DNA of 64,000 nt from Vibrio europaeus (GTDB lineage: Bacteria; Pseudomonadota; Gammaproteobacteria; Enterobacterales; Vibrionaceae), in assembly GCF_001695575.1 (NCBI RefSeq), contig NZ_LUAX01000008.1, positions 124,001 through 188,000 of the forward strand. The letters run 5' to 3'. Positions 1 through 8,888 of the stretch are shown here, one piece after another (the first letter of the stretch is position 1; every line of letters starts with the position of its first letter). The notes below the pieces were generated by a model that saw only the letters and a program-made list of their open reading frames with translations, ran no database searches and was not told the origin of the DNA. The translations under genes and the position numbers were made by a program.

Positions 1-932
1 CTGGTGTCCGTGCCATCGGTCACTAACTCGAGCCCTCTGTTCTTGAGTGTGAAGCACAATTGCTTCGCTAACGAGATGGACAGATCAATGTAAGATTTGA
101 ACTCTTGGGTTGACGCTTCATGCAGACAGATCGCTTTGGCAGCAATGTTGTTGATTGAAGGCGTACCTTGGTACCCAGGAAACAGACTGCGATCGATTCG
201 AGCCCCAATGTCTGAAGACTGAGCCAAGATAATCGCGCCCCTTGGCCCAGCTAAACTTTTATACAATGTCGTCGTCGCGATATCCGCATACTCCAGCGGA
301 TTACTGTAACGACCTGCCGCAACTTGCCCAGCAAAATGCGCCATATCGACAAACAAGTACGCGCCAACGGAGTTGGCAATGTCGGCTATCGCGCTAAAGT
401 CGATTTCTCGTGTATAGGATGAACCGCCGCAGAGGATAATCTTGGGTTGATGCCGATCGGCAAGCTCCTGGATCTGTGCGTAATTGATCAAGTCTCCGTC
501 ATCGACGCCATAATGCTGAAAACGATACAGCGCACTCGTTTGATTCACTTTTGCACCGTGGCTTAAATGTCCACCAGCGTCTAAGGATAACGCGAGCACG
601 GCATCGCCTGGCGCTAGCAGCGCATTGTAAACAATATGATTTGCCTGGCTTCCGGAGTGCGCCTGAACGTTCGCGTACTGGCAACCAAACAGCGCTTTTG
701 CTCTGTCGATGCACAAAAGCTCAAGCTGATCGGCTAGCTGCCCTCCAGCATGAAAACGCTTACCGGGATAACCTTCCAAGGTTTTGTTGGCGAACAAGGA
801 ACTTTGTGCCAATAAGCTGTTTTTGGTTTGTATGTTCTCTGAAGCCAACATGCTGAGTGTACTCTGTTGGCGCGCTTCTTCACGAGACACCAATTCTTGC
901 ACTTCAAGATCCGAAATTTCCAAAATTTTCAT
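1..932 (-). CDS. Serine hydroxymethyltransferase-like PLP enzyme, C-terminus beyond window
   Basis: About 310 N-terminal residues are present; the reading frame runs off base 1. Collinear with GlyA: an ASEN motif near residue 30, then EGYPGKRFHAGG, an HSGSQAN segment, GGHLSHG, and the PLP-lysine region TTTLYKSLAGPRGA. Family members move a one-carbon unit between serine and glycine or cleave and form beta-hydroxy amino acids. Odd: the canonical residue before the PLP lysine is His (TTHK) and here it is Tyr (LYK), so this is a divergent paralogue rather than housekeeping GlyA. It is the last visible gene of a seven-gene minus-strand set, 23 bases after the GCS2 gene. Inference: supplies or modifies a beta-hydroxy or alpha-substituted amino acid for the pathway encoded upstream. 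Start is ATG at 932; its ribosome site is weak. Confidence 0.85.
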   Translation of the reverse strand, partial: MKILEISDLEVQELVSREEARQQSTLSMLASENIQTKNSLLAQSSLFANKTLEGYPGKRFHAGGQLADQLELLCIDRAKALFGCQYANVQAHSGSQANHIVYNALLAPGDAVLALSLDAGGHLSHGAKVNQTSALYRFQHYGVDDGDLINYAQIQELADRHQPKIILCGGSSYTREIDFSAIADIANSVGAYLFVDMAHFAGQVAAGRYSNPLEYADIATTTLYKSLAGPRGAIILAQSSDIGARIDRSLFPGYQGTPSINNIAAKAICLHEASTQEFKSYIDLSISLAKQLCFTLKNRGLELVTDGTDT

Positions 933-955
933 CGTAGTGAATCCATTCTGTTGTG

Positions 956-2215
956 TTAATTAACGTTATTTAAGTCGTAGATTCTTTCCAAAATAGCCGA
1001 GTCAAATGAGCTCTTAAGCACGGCATTTCGAAACTGCTGGGCGGGGTTGAGTTCAGGGTGCACCAACATGGTTTCCTCCCCTAACCCGCGCCGTTCAAGC
1101 CCCTGATGAGCCAGCGCTTCCAATTGACGGTGCAGTTCGTGGTATTTCACCCGCGCGCCCCCTTTCAAGCAGTCTTGATACCATTGCAAACGATCGGACT
1201 TGTCAGGAAGAAACGACAAAATCAAATCGGTGACCTCTTTATGACACGTTGACAGCCCTGTAATGATCGCGGGATAAAGCCAGAGGTATTGCTCGGGAGG
1301 CAGACACCCTGCCCGCACTTCGATGGTGCCGTATTCTTGCCGCGCTCTCACCGAGTTCCACGTGTAATGTTGATGAAACTGAAAAGCTTCCCAAACCTCT
1401 TGGGAACTTGCCACGTGATGTCGAACCCAATCAGAAAATGGCACCCCTACCGCTGAGTAGGTCCCGCTGCATTTAGAATGATGAAGCAGAAATTGCTCTT
1501 CAAACCTAGGCTCAATCAGTTGCTCCATTGAGGTGATGGGTTCGCCGACAATGCCATGTCTAGAGGGCTCTAGCCGATGCTGAAATTGATAGTATTCTCG
1601 GTAGCTATCGATGTCACAAAGCGCCTGATCTTTCAGCGGCGAATTGGCGCATTGGGCCACAACAAACGGGATGGCCATATCAAGCGCCGACGTCATCGAT
1701 AACAACTCCCTCTGACACGTATCAATATGGACATGGTCTCCGCAAATCACCGTGAACCAATCCCAGCGATGGCCGAGCACTTTCGCGAGGCTCTGATAAT
1801 GCACTTTCGGTGTCCGCGCTTTGGCTCCGGGCGTTTCATAGGGGTGGATCCCCAGCCCAAGCAACTGATAGTCATGCACAACCAACGCTTGGTTGAGCGT
1901 CGACAGAGCCTGCAAAGTCTGCGATTTCAACGCATGAAGGTCAGCGCACGGCGTAGACACCCATTCAATTGTCGAGCGGCCCGCTTCAGAACAAAAGCTG
2001 AACAACTCAAACTGCGCCCCGACTAATCGCTCATCTTTGTAGAGCGGACGCGCGCCCTGAGCGAGTAAGGTCTCAATGACGCGTTGTGATTCACCGGGTT
2101 GCTTGCTCTTTGTAATAAGTGGAAATTCCAACTCACGGCCAATTTGCCCCCGATTCGATTGAGGAAACGAACGCAGCATATTGGCCGCAATGGTTTTTTT
2201 AACCTCAGCCAGCAC
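956..2215 (-). CDS. Glutamate-cysteine ligase family 2 (GCS2/EgtA-like) ligase
   Basis: About 419 residues. GCS2-type signs are an early GRELEFPL segment (Glu that binds Mg-ATP), a GDHVHID segment resembling the family HVHV motif, and YGTIEVRAGCLPPEQ resembling the TxExR segment. The family joins the gamma-carboxyl of glutamate to an amine, normally cysteine, using ATP (EgtA, YbdK, plant-type GshA). I choose a GTG start at 2215, preceded at good spacing by AAGAGG; an in-frame GTG at 2236 would add seven residues. It overlaps the end of the CobD-like gene, implying coupled translation. Sitting between PLP, kinase and ATP-grasp genes, it more likely makes a gamma-glutamyl amide of a pathway intermediate than glutathione. 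The substrate is unknown. Confidence 0.8.
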   Translation of the reverse strand: MLAEVKKTIAANMLRSFPQSNRGQIGRELEFPLITKSKQPGESQRVIETLLAQGARPLYKDERLVGAQFELFSFCSEAGRSTIEWVSTPCADLHALKSQTLQALSTLNQALVVHDYQLLGLGIHPYETPGAKARTPKVHYQSLAKVLGHRWDWFTVICGDHVHIDTCQRELLSMTSALDMAIPFVVAQCANSPLKDQALCDIDSYREYYQFQHRLEPSRHGIVGEPITSMEQLIEPRFEEQFLLHHSKCSGTYSAVGVPFSDWVRHHVASSQEVWEAFQFHQHYTWNSVRARQEYGTIEVRAGCLPPEQYLWLYPAIITGLSTCHKEVTDLILSFLPDKSDRLQWYQDCLKGGARVKYHELHRQLEALAHQGLERRGLGEETMLVHPELNPAQQFRNAVLKSSFDSAILERIYDLNNVN

Positions 2216-3230
2216 AGGACACCTCTTGCAATGCACGCTCGAGCGTTGGTAAATGATCTAAACAGGTTGGCGCAGTCACGCGGAACCCTTGCACCCCTTC
2301 TTCAGCCGTCTTAGTTCGGACAAAAATCCCATGTTGGCGTAATTGGTCAAAAATGGCGGCGGGATGAGGATGCAACACAAAGCGAAAATGGGTGGGAGAG
2401 TTTGAAATCACGTCGAACCCTAATTGGCACAAGACCTCTTCCATGGCCGCCGCGTGAACGAGTAACTTTTGCGTGGTTTCCGACTTCCATTGCTGGCGCT
2501 CCAGTGCGGCGCACGCATAATGAGAATCGAAGGTCGACAGTGGCCATTTGGTGATGTGGCTTGCCAACGTCTTTCGAGTCGCAAGCTCCCGCGTCCAAGC
2601 GGCGCCGACTCGAATCCCCCCCATCCCAAAACACTTGGTCGGCGAGCGCAGCACAATCACATTATGCAGCTCACTGCCTAACATGCTCCATTTAGCGGGC
2701 TCAGCGGTAAACTCTACATACGATTCATCGACCACAAACATCGTACTGGGATTGTTTAAGCAGAGGGCTCTCAGTCGTGACGCTTCGATCGCGACGCCCG
2801 TTGGGTTGCATGGATTGCTGAGGATCACCGCCTGCTTGACCTTCGCTAGAGCGTTCAGGGCTCGCTCTCGCTCTGGGGCACAGATCGCAGCGATATTTTG
2901 CTTATCAAGCAGCAAGTTAAAGTCGGTGTAGTCGGGGGTCACGAAGCCGGTGTTCTCACGACCGTACACTTGGATCACGCTATGAATGAGCTCAGTGATG
3001 CCTCGCCCCGCCACCAAAGACTGCGCCTCCACGCCGAGAAAGCGCGCGTAGCTTTCTAGAAACGCGTCGGTGGCATGAAAGGGATGCACCAACAACTGCC
3101 GATGGTGTTCGAGGCTTTGCGCCACGTCAATGCTTGAAATGGGCGGCCCCATCGCATTGACGCACGTTGCTAAGTCGATTTGATGCTGGTGACCGTTAAA
3201 ATCCGCCCCACCTTGTACAATTTTCAACAC
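2205..3230 (-). CDS. CobD/HisC-like PLP-dependent aminotransferase-fold enzyme
   Basis: 341 residues, fold type I PLP enzyme. Visible: AGRGITELIH (cofactor phosphate loop), SNPCNPTG near residue 140, the VDESYVEF aspartate segment, and the PLP lysine in RSPTKCFGMGGIRVG with its trailing Arg. The N-terminus resembles threonine-phosphate decarboxylase CobD (glycine-proline-rich start, then AGxGxTELI); histidinol-phosphate aminotransferase HisC is the alternative. It follows, by six bases, a PduX-like kinase gene. In cobalamin synthesis PduX makes L-threonine O-3-phosphate and CobD decarboxylates it to (R)-1-amino-2-propanol phosphate. No other cobalamin genes are visible, so I infer use of the same chemistry on a phosphorylated hydroxy amino acid. 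GTG start, with AGGGGAT upstream. Confidence 0.8.
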   Translation of the reverse strand: MLKIVQGGADFNGHQHQIDLATCVNAMGPPISSIDVAQSLEHHRQLLVHPFHATDAFLESYARFLGVEAQSLVAGRGITELIHSVIQVYGRENTGFVTPDYTDFNLLLDKQNIAAICAPERERALNALAKVKQAVILSNPCNPTGVAIEASRLRALCLNNPSTMFVVDESYVEFTAEPAKWSMLGSELHNVIVLRSPTKCFGMGGIRVGAAWTRELATRKTLASHITKWPLSTFDSHYACAALERQQWKSETTQKLLVHAAAMEEVLCQLGFDVISNSPTHFRFVLHPHPAAIFDQLRQHGIFVRTKTAEEGVQGFRVTAPTCLDHLPTLERALQEVSCAG

Positions 3231-3236
3231 TATCCC

Positions 3237-4133
3237 CTACCCCTGTAACCTTGGTGATTGAAGCAATTCCCATTGTCGTTCGTATTCGGTTTGGCAAACG
3301 TGCAATGTTATCTCGTTGTCATTAATGAACCGGCTCTCCTTCATCAATTGCATCGATTGAAAAGCCTTGTGCTCAGAGTCGTAAATCAGTCCCAATACAC
3401 TGCCCGTGTGCCCCACGGCGAGGCCGAGCGCGCCAAACGTGCGATAGACGGGCGAAAATTTGTCGTACAATGGGTTGGGATTATCACACTGGTTCAACGC
3501 CGCCGATTTCGTGGCCACGTCCGAAATGGTCCTGAGATCCAACGAAGCATTGCGCATGGTTTCCAACAGCGCATGTTGACGCTGTTTATGGCGTGAGCTT
3601 AACGTAACCTGGTTGGTGATCACCGTACTGTGAGGCTCAATGACTAAAACGCTAAACGGCGGAAGTTGAGTCATTTGGGCCAGCAACTGACCCGACTGTT
3701 GATTCACGGCACTCATCCCGGCATAGGCAATCCCATCACTCGATTCGATACCAATGCAAATCTGGTTAAGCTGAGCCGAGCTGACCGCAACGCCCATTGC
3801 TTCAAATACCGCGGACGCCGCCGCCAAAATGTTGGAGGTACTGGATGCCATCCCTTTTCCCACCGGAATATCGGAACGTTGATGGACATAAATGAAGGCG
3901 CCTGCCAGACCACAATACTCACACGCACGTCTTATGGCGCGTTTTGTTTTCTCCCCCAAATTACCAATAATAATAATTTCATCATTATCGCAAGTATGGA
4001 TCAGCACTTCCGTTTCCGTATAACGATTAATCGGTAATGTAATATGAAATGGATTATTATCCCTATCGAACCCCTGCAAGAGTTCCCCACACGTACCAGG
4101 CGCGCGGCTCATTCCTTTATATATTTTGCTCAT
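3237..4133 (-). CDS. GHMP-family kinase, PduX/L-threonine-kinase-like
   Basis: 298 residues. The N-terminal APGTCGELLQG and the glycine/serine-rich ATP motif IPVGKGMASSTSN (around residues 90-103) match the PduX/BluE L-threonine kinase branch of the GHMP superfamily (homoserine, mevalonate and related kinases). A C-terminal GLAVGHTGSVLGL segment fits GHMP motif 3. The expected reaction is ATP-dependent phosphorylation of the side-chain hydroxyl of threonine or a similar amino acid. Immediately upstream of the CobD-like gene and 18 bases after an ATP-grasp gene, on the same strand. Start ATG at 4133. Cobalamin salvage is unlikely because no cob, cbi or pdu neighbours are present; the substrate here is unknown. 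Confidence 0.82.
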   Translation of the reverse strand: MSKIYKGMSRAPGTCGELLQGFDRDNNPFHITLPINRYTETEVLIHTCDNDEIIIIGNLGEKTKRAIRRACEYCGLAGAFIYVHQRSDIPVGKGMASSTSNILAAASAVFEAMGVAVSSAQLNQICIGIESSDGIAYAGMSAVNQQSGQLLAQMTQLPPFSVLVIEPHSTVITNQVTLSSRHKQRQHALLETMRNASLDLRTISDVATKSAALNQCDNPNPLYDKFSPVYRTFGALGLAVGHTGSVLGLIYDSEHKAFQSMQLMKESRFINDNEITLHVCQTEYERQWELLQSPRLQG

Positions 4134-4151
4134 GAGAGTGGTCGTGAATCT

Positions 4152-5342
4152 CTAGTGATTAATATTAACTTCTGCGTTGTCTATAATTTCATCAACGGTT
4201 TGAAGTAATTGATGATAAGAGGATTGGTTATTTAGCAATAAATAAAACAGCTCATCCGAACCATTTCTCGCCGTTTGAACGGATTGCCCGATCTTAGACA
4301 TGTATTTAATACTATTTACCTGTTCAGAAAGGCTGGCTAAATCTAATTTCGTAAAGCGCCCACTCTCTTTATTAAAGTAGCTCATCGTTGCCGTATAGTA
4401 CGTCTGATTGGTTTTATTTTTGCAGGCCGCCGGGAGCCCTAATTGCCAACGAATGTGCTCGTCAAATAAGTTGATGCCATGGACATTGTCGATCGCCTGC
4501 GCGATACCGCCCCCGCCTGGACGGATCGCAATTTCGCACAAAGTCAGGTTGTCACCATCTGAGAAAAACTCAAAGTGAAACACCCCATTCTGCACGTCTG
4601 CCGCGGATAAATAGCGCATCAATGCCGCTGTCGCCGTCGCATGCAGTGCCGTCGCCTGGTTCGAAATCAACGACGCTTTCCACTTTTCGGTCGCGTAGTC
4701 GGCGCAAGGAACGCTGTATTGACCTAACGATGAAAAGACCAATTGATTGTCTCTCACTAACGCGTCTAGATGGTACAAATCATTAGGGTTGTAGGCTTGA
4801 ATCAGCATGGTCTCAGGATCGTACATCTCAAAGGCGAGCGCCGCCTCGGTCAACATGTGCACGCCGACCGACCCCGCCTCAGCCGTGGGTTTCAACACCA
4901 CTTTGCCATATCGCTCGATAAATGTGCTCAGTTCTTCAAGCGAACTCCCTTGATAAATGGGGTTCACCTCGATACCCGCCAGCTCTGCAAGCCCATTCAT
5001 TCGAGGCTTATCTCGAAAGTTTTGCGCTTTTTTGACGGTTAGGTTCGACAGCCCTAAGGCTTGCTGCGCGTACGCGACAGGGATCACCTCTTGTTCTGAG
5101 ACATACACCACCTGCTCGATGTCATAACGGCACTGGATACTCTTCAGCAGTTGCGTTAATTGCTCTTCTGCATCTCGAAGCTCAATCAGATGCAGCTCTT
5201 TGTAACTGCCTTTTGGAGGCAGGTTCGAGGCTCTAACAGAAAAAACATAGACGAGCTCCCTGTCCGCTAAACACTCAAATAGCTGGCCGTTAGATTCTAG
5301 GCAATCGTAGGCCGACCGTGACACAATCACAGTGACTGACAT
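4152..5342 (-). CDS. ATP-grasp carboxylate-amine ligase
   Basis: 396 residues. ATP-grasp signs in order: VVLKPTAEAGSVGVHM (nucleotide-binding lysine and glycine-rich loop), IQAYNPNDLYHLDALV (adenine and Mg region), FHFEFF and LCEIAIRPGGGG (metal-binding Glu and Arg of the carboxylate-amine ligase family, as in BacD and carnosine synthase). These enzymes activate a carboxylate as acyl phosphate and join it to an amine. Start ATG at 5342 shares a base with the TGA of the preceding MFS gene, so it is translationally coupled; a longer frame to 5435 lies inside the MFS gene and is rejected. It is the second ligase of this type in the operon, which suggests two successive amide bonds. Substrates cannot be read from sequence. 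Confidence 0.85.
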   Translation of the reverse strand: MSVTVIVSRSAYDCLESNGQLFECLADRELVYVFSVRASNLPPKGSYKELHLIELRDAEEQLTQLLKSIQCRYDIEQVVYVSEQEVIPVAYAQQALGLSNLTVKKAQNFRDKPRMNGLAELAGIEVNPIYQGSSLEELSTFIERYGKVVLKPTAEAGSVGVHMLTEAALAFEMYDPETMLIQAYNPNDLYHLDALVRDNQLVFSSLGQYSVPCADYATEKWKASLISNQATALHATATAALMRYLSAADVQNGVFHFEFFSDGDNLTLCEIAIRPGGGGIAQAIDNVHGINLFDEHIRWQLGLPAACKNKTNQTYYTATMSYFNKESGRFTKLDLASLSEQVNSIKYMSKIGQSVQTARNGSDELFYLLLNNQSSYHQLLQTVDEIIDNAEVNINH

Positions 5343-6538
5343 CAGAACTTCTCCTTGTTGCTGATATAAGAAAATAGAAACGCCAAACTGCACAGACCCA
5401 GATACGACGCCCATAAGTTTGCGAAACCAAGCCATTCATACAGCCAATAGTTCACGGCATTGGCCAGCAAAAACGCTAGGGCGGCAATGGCACTCGCACA
5501 CCCGAAGACCGTACCGGACAAACTGTCATCCGATACCTTGGTGAGTTGATAATCGACTCGAAAGGAACAGGCGATTTCAAATACTGAAAACACCACCACA
5601 CCGAGCAATAACGCGGCCGGAGCCCAGTAAAAGCGGTCGTCACTGATCTCACTCGCCAAATACAATAAGCCAAACACCACAACCAGCGACAATTGGATCG
5701 CATTGGCCCCCAGTGCCAACTTGGCAATTTTGCTCTGCAGTAGGATCACGACGAACGAATTGACCATGAACATTGCGGCAACCATTTTCGTACTGAAGGT
5801 TTGCTCAACAAAAACGGGCAGCAGGTACTCTAAATGGCTGTACAAAAAGATGAACGCAAACTGCAGTTTGAGCACACTCAATACTTGGAGCGATATCGCT
5901 TGGCGAACCGTGTTGACGGATAACGGCATCGGTGTCGGTCGGGCCTGATCGTCAGTTTCAGCGCGCGCACCGATGAATACCACGACAGAGCAGGCGTAAA
6001 TTGCCGCGATCGCAATACAAGCGGCGGAGAAATGCTCAGAGATCAGCAACGACCCAATCACGGGACCAATGGCCGTGCCAGTGTTCAGGCTCATGCTGCG
6101 CCACACAATGACTTTCTGCAGCAACGCATCGTTATCTTTGTAAGGCAGGAACAGCAGCTTTCTGACCGAAGGGTGAAACAGAGCGCTGCCGACCCCATTG
6201 AGCACGGCAGAGAGCACTAACGTCACTTCCGTGGGGTTGATCGCCAATAACAAGTATGAGAAGCACCGTGCGGCAACGCCTAACATTGCCACTTGATGGC
6301 TCGGATACTGATCAGATAACGCCCCACCCACAATGGATAAGCCACGTTGCACAACGATTTTTATCGTAATGAGTGAGCCCGCAAACGCCAGGCCAAAGCC
6401 TAAGGAATCCGAAACATAAATGGCAAAAAACGGGGTCAAGATATAGCTGCCCACCGCAAACAGAAACGTGCATAGTACGTACATAAGTGAGCGAGTAGAC
6501 ACACGTGATGAGGGTGATACGCCGCCTTCCACTAACAC
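5342..6538 (-). CDS. MFS transporter, probable product exporter
   Basis: 398 residues with about twelve hydrophobic segments, beginning MYVLCTFLFAVGSYILTPFF; an MFS-like loop DQYPSHQVAMLG follows the second helix. It lies between two ATP-grasp genes, overlapping both: its GTG start at 6538 overlaps the end of the upstream ligase and its stop overlaps the start of the downstream one. GAGGAG stands six bases before the GTG, which supports this start. By analogy with bacilysin-type clusters, where an ATP-grasp ligase is paired with an MFS efflux protein, the likely role is export of, or self-protection against, the peptide product. Uptake of a precursor cannot be excluded. Confidence 0.85.
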   Translation of the reverse strand: MLVEGGVSPSSRVSTRSLMYVLCTFLFAVGSYILTPFFAIYVSDSLGFGLAFAGSLITIKIVVQRGLSIVGGALSDQYPSHQVAMLGVAARCFSYLLLAINPTEVTLVLSAVLNGVGSALFHPSVRKLLFLPYKDNDALLQKVIVWRSMSLNTGTAIGPVIGSLLISEHFSAACIAIAAIYACSVVVFIGARAETDDQARPTPMPLSVNTVRQAISLQVLSVLKLQFAFIFLYSHLEYLLPVFVEQTFSTKMVAAMFMVNSFVVILLQSKIAKLALGANAIQLSLVVVFGLLYLASEISDDRFYWAPAALLLGVVVFSVFEIACSFRVDYQLTKVSDDSLSGTVFGCASAIAALAFLLANAVNYWLYEWLGFANLWASYLGLCSLAFLFSYISNKEKF

Positions 6539-7701
6539 AGGAACTCCTCAATCGCCGACTGTAAGGTTTGCGTGCGCTCATACGAGAAAAGCAGTTTCTG
6601 TTCGCAGGTCACCGAGCTGGCCGAGGGTTGCGCGTCAAAACGGTGCGTTTTGAGCGAGGTGACGTTCAATGCAGCCGTGTCATACTTAACGTCCTGCCAA
6701 TCTTTGGTCATTGCCGTATTCAGCAACCATCCGGACAATGACGTTCTTTGAACCCACTCCACAGGTTGCCCCGTCAACACATCGATGAGCATTTTCAAGG
6801 GGTTCACACCAAACGAAGCGCTGATTGAATCTTTGATCAACCCCCCTCCAATTCTGCTCCCCACTTCACCCGCAATGAAGCGTGTCGAGGACGGTGATTT
6901 AAAGAACTCAAAATGATAGATACCATCGCAAAGCTGTGCTTTAGGCAAACTTGCGGTCAATAATGCCTGCAACGCGAGGTAATCAGGACAAGTCTCATCA
7001 AGCATATAGGACCCCACATTAAACTCATTGAAGGTGTGGGGAGGGTGAAAATACTTGGATGGAGAGAAGAGCACCATCTGGTTCTGGCTCACAATGACAT
7101 CAACGTGGTAGACGTCACCGACGACAAACTCCTCAACCATGTATTGGCCATGCGACACCTCACTGAGAAGCTCGCTATTCCCTCGCAATAAACTTACCGC
7201 TTTCTGGATATCGTCCAAGACGAAGACCCCTTGAGAGCCTGATCCCATCCTGGGTTTTAAAACGATTTTTCGGTTCTGGTTCAAAAATGAAATAATATCG
7301 GACAGACAACTGACTTCTGAAAAACGTGGCGCGGCCAATGACATGCGCGAAAATAATTTTTTCATTGCCACTTTGTCGCGAAATGCGGTCGCTTCCTTTA
7401 CGGTCTGACCTTTAATTCCTATTAAATCTCGCGCAACAGAAGCACGCAAAACATCAACTTCGGAGTTGGAAAAAATAATATCAGGTCTAAACAAAGTGGT
7501 TTGATTAAATAAGAATTCATCGAACTTTGTTGACTCATATTCTGGGCCATAACACACAGAACAATTATCACTCATATTATTAAAACATCGAATAGTGTTT
7601 TTACTGGTTAAAATACGAACTTCAGCAATAGGAAATACGTTAAAGAAATAGTTTTCAAACTCAGTAGCAGATTTGGGGTTTTGTACAACTAATATTTTCA
7701 A
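6532..7701 (-). CDS. ATP-grasp carboxylate-amine ligase, first gene of the operon
   Basis: 389 residues. Motifs: IVLKPRMGSGSQGVFVL (ATP-binding lysine and glycine loop near residues 145-160), VEEFVVGDVYHVDVIV, then YHFEFF and FIAGEVGSRIGGG carrying the metal-binding acidic residues and catalytic Arg. It is of the same family as the ligase at 4152-5342, with the same domain order but weak overall identity by eye, so they probably have different substrates. Start is ATG at 7701. The 259 bases upstream are very AT-rich and must hold the promoter unless transcription continues from the two genes further upstream. Product assignment beyond an amide-forming ligase would be guesswork. Confidence 0.85.
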   Translation of the reverse strand: MKILVVQNPKSATEFENYFFNVFPIAEVRILTSKNTIRCFNNMSDNCSVCYGPEYESTKFDEFLFNQTTLFRPDIIFSNSEVDVLRASVARDLIGIKGQTVKEATAFRDKVAMKKLFSRMSLAAPRFSEVSCLSDIISFLNQNRKIVLKPRMGSGSQGVFVLDDIQKAVSLLRGNSELLSEVSHGQYMVEEFVVGDVYHVDVIVSQNQMVLFSPSKYFHPPHTFNEFNVGSYMLDETCPDYLALQALLTASLPKAQLCDGIYHFEFFKSPSSTRFIAGEVGSRIGGGLIKDSISASFGVNPLKMLIDVLTGQPVEWVQRTSLSGWLLNTAMTKDWQDVKYDTAALNVTSLKTHRFDAQPSASSVTCEQKLLFSYERTQTLQSAIEEFLC

Positions 7702-7960
7702 GATGGGACATCCGTTTCACTGTAATAAATCCTTCACAATAGGCCATCGATAGTTATACATGCATATGCAGTGTGTCAATATGCGTTATTTTAAAAATCA
7801 TTAATATGAAATTTTTTGTTGGGCTGTCATCAATTTCCAGCAGTTTGTAACAAAATGTAAATAGTAAACAATATAAAATTTGTGGTTAAAAACTATAAAA
7901 AACAACGTGCTAGAAGCCCCTCAGCCCATTTCGCGAGCTGAGAGACCACGCATTTCCTCC
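7702..7960 (-). promoter_or_regulatory. AT-rich gap, probable promoter region of the biosynthetic operon
   Basis: A gap of 259 bases between the OCD-family gene and the first ATP-grasp gene, with no open frame worth calling. It is strongly AT-rich from about 7,780 to 7,900, contains a perfect 10-bp palindrome TGCATATGCA at 7761-7770, and begins (in the direction of transcription) with a hairpin at 7920-7942. I could not define convincing -35/-10 boxes. Whether the ligase operon has its own promoter or is read through from the OCD gene is open. Confidence 0.4.
7920..7942 (-). terminator. Weak hairpin after the OCD-family gene
   Basis: Stem CTCAGC/GCTGAG with an 11-base loop, about 20 bases beyond the OCD stop codon on the minus strand. 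The run of T lies some 15 bases further downstream, not directly after the stem, so termination would be inefficient at best. Confidence 0.25.
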
Positions 7961-8887
7961 TCACGTACAGCAGGCTGTATCGCGTAACACCAGTAACTTA
8001 GCGGCAATAAACAAATCTTGTAATGCAATGCCTGAGCTATCAAAAATAGTCACATCTCGGTATCGCTCTCTACCAGGATTTTCTCCCGTAATCACGCGCC
8101 CCACTTCAGTGATCGAGGAGGCTGTGGCATGTTGGAACTCGCCGATAGTCTGAGATTGCGGTAAAAAATCACAAAACAGCTTTGCTCTTGAATACAGTTC
8201 AACAGGCAGCTCTCGCTTGCCAAGCGTGTCAGCGCCCATGGCTGAGATATGTGTTCCGGGGCGCACCCAGTCAGCCTCGAACAAGGGGGCCGTCGCCGCT
8301 GTCACCGTCACAATAATATCGGCCTGACGACACCCTTCTTTTGGACTGCCAGACTCCGCCTCAATGCCATGATGTTTGAGACGGCGGATAAGGCCTGCGC
8401 AAGCCGATAAACTTCGCCCCACGACAATGACACGGGATAACTGCCGCTGCTCAGCGATCGCAAGAACTTCGTATTCTGCTTGATGCCCCGTACCAAACAC
8501 GGTTAATACAGAAGCATCCTCTCGCGCTAAGTGGTTGATCGCAACCGCGTCCGCTGCCGCCGTGCGATAGGCGTTCACCTCGCTTGCAGCGACGGCCGCC
8601 ACCAAATCTCCGCTCTCGGGATCCAGTAGAAAAATGGTCGTACCGTGGCACGGCTTGTTCATTGCGCGATTTCTAGGCCAGTAGGTTCCCGTTTTCCACC
8701 CGACCAAGCTGGATGTGCAAGCCGATTTTAAAGAAAACACAGAACCCTCTTGCGAGCCACTGGCATTCACCACCGGAAACAAGACTGTCTCTGGACGGAG
8801 CGCTGCGACAAACGCTTCTTTGACCGCCTCGTAAGCCACTTGGTGAGATATAAGACGCTTAGTTAATGTTTCACTTAACACAATCAT
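7961..8887 (-). CDS. Ornithine cyclodeaminase / mu-crystallin family oxidoreductase
   Basis: 308 residues from ATG 8887. Diagnostic: VGWKTGTYWP early (family lysine region) and the dinucleotide-binding VFGTGHQAEYEVLA near residues 125-140. The family includes ornithine cyclodeaminase, SbnB, ketimine reductases and iminosuccinate reductase (BhcD). The start follows the upstream gene's TGA by one base, so the two are co-translated. A longer frame to 9121 lies inside the upstream gene and is rejected. The pairing with a D-threonine-aldolase-like gene recalls the bhcC/bhcD pair of the beta-hydroxyaspartate cycle, but the bhcA and bhcB partners are not here. It may equally supply an imino or N-substituted amino acid to the adjacent ligase pathway. 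Confidence 0.82.
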   Translation of the reverse strand: MIVLSETLTKRLISHQVAYEAVKEAFVAALRPETVLFPVVNASGSQEGSVFSLKSACTSSLVGWKTGTYWPRNRAMNKPCHGTTIFLLDPESGDLVAAVAASEVNAYRTAAADAVAINHLAREDASVLTVFGTGHQAEYEVLAIAEQRQLSRVIVVGRSLSACAGLIRRLKHHGIEAESGSPKEGCRQADIIVTVTAATAPLFEADWVRPGTHISAMGADTLGKRELPVELYSRAKLFCDFLPQSQTIGEFQHATASSITEVGRVITGENPGRERYRDVTIFDSSGIALQDLFIAAKLLVLRDTACCT

Positions 8888-8888
8888 G

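Noticed and set aside
956..2236. Housekeeping glutathione synthesis gene gshA
   Set aside because: The protein is of the GCS2 branch, not the enterobacterial GshA type, and is embedded in a biosynthetic operon with no gshB.
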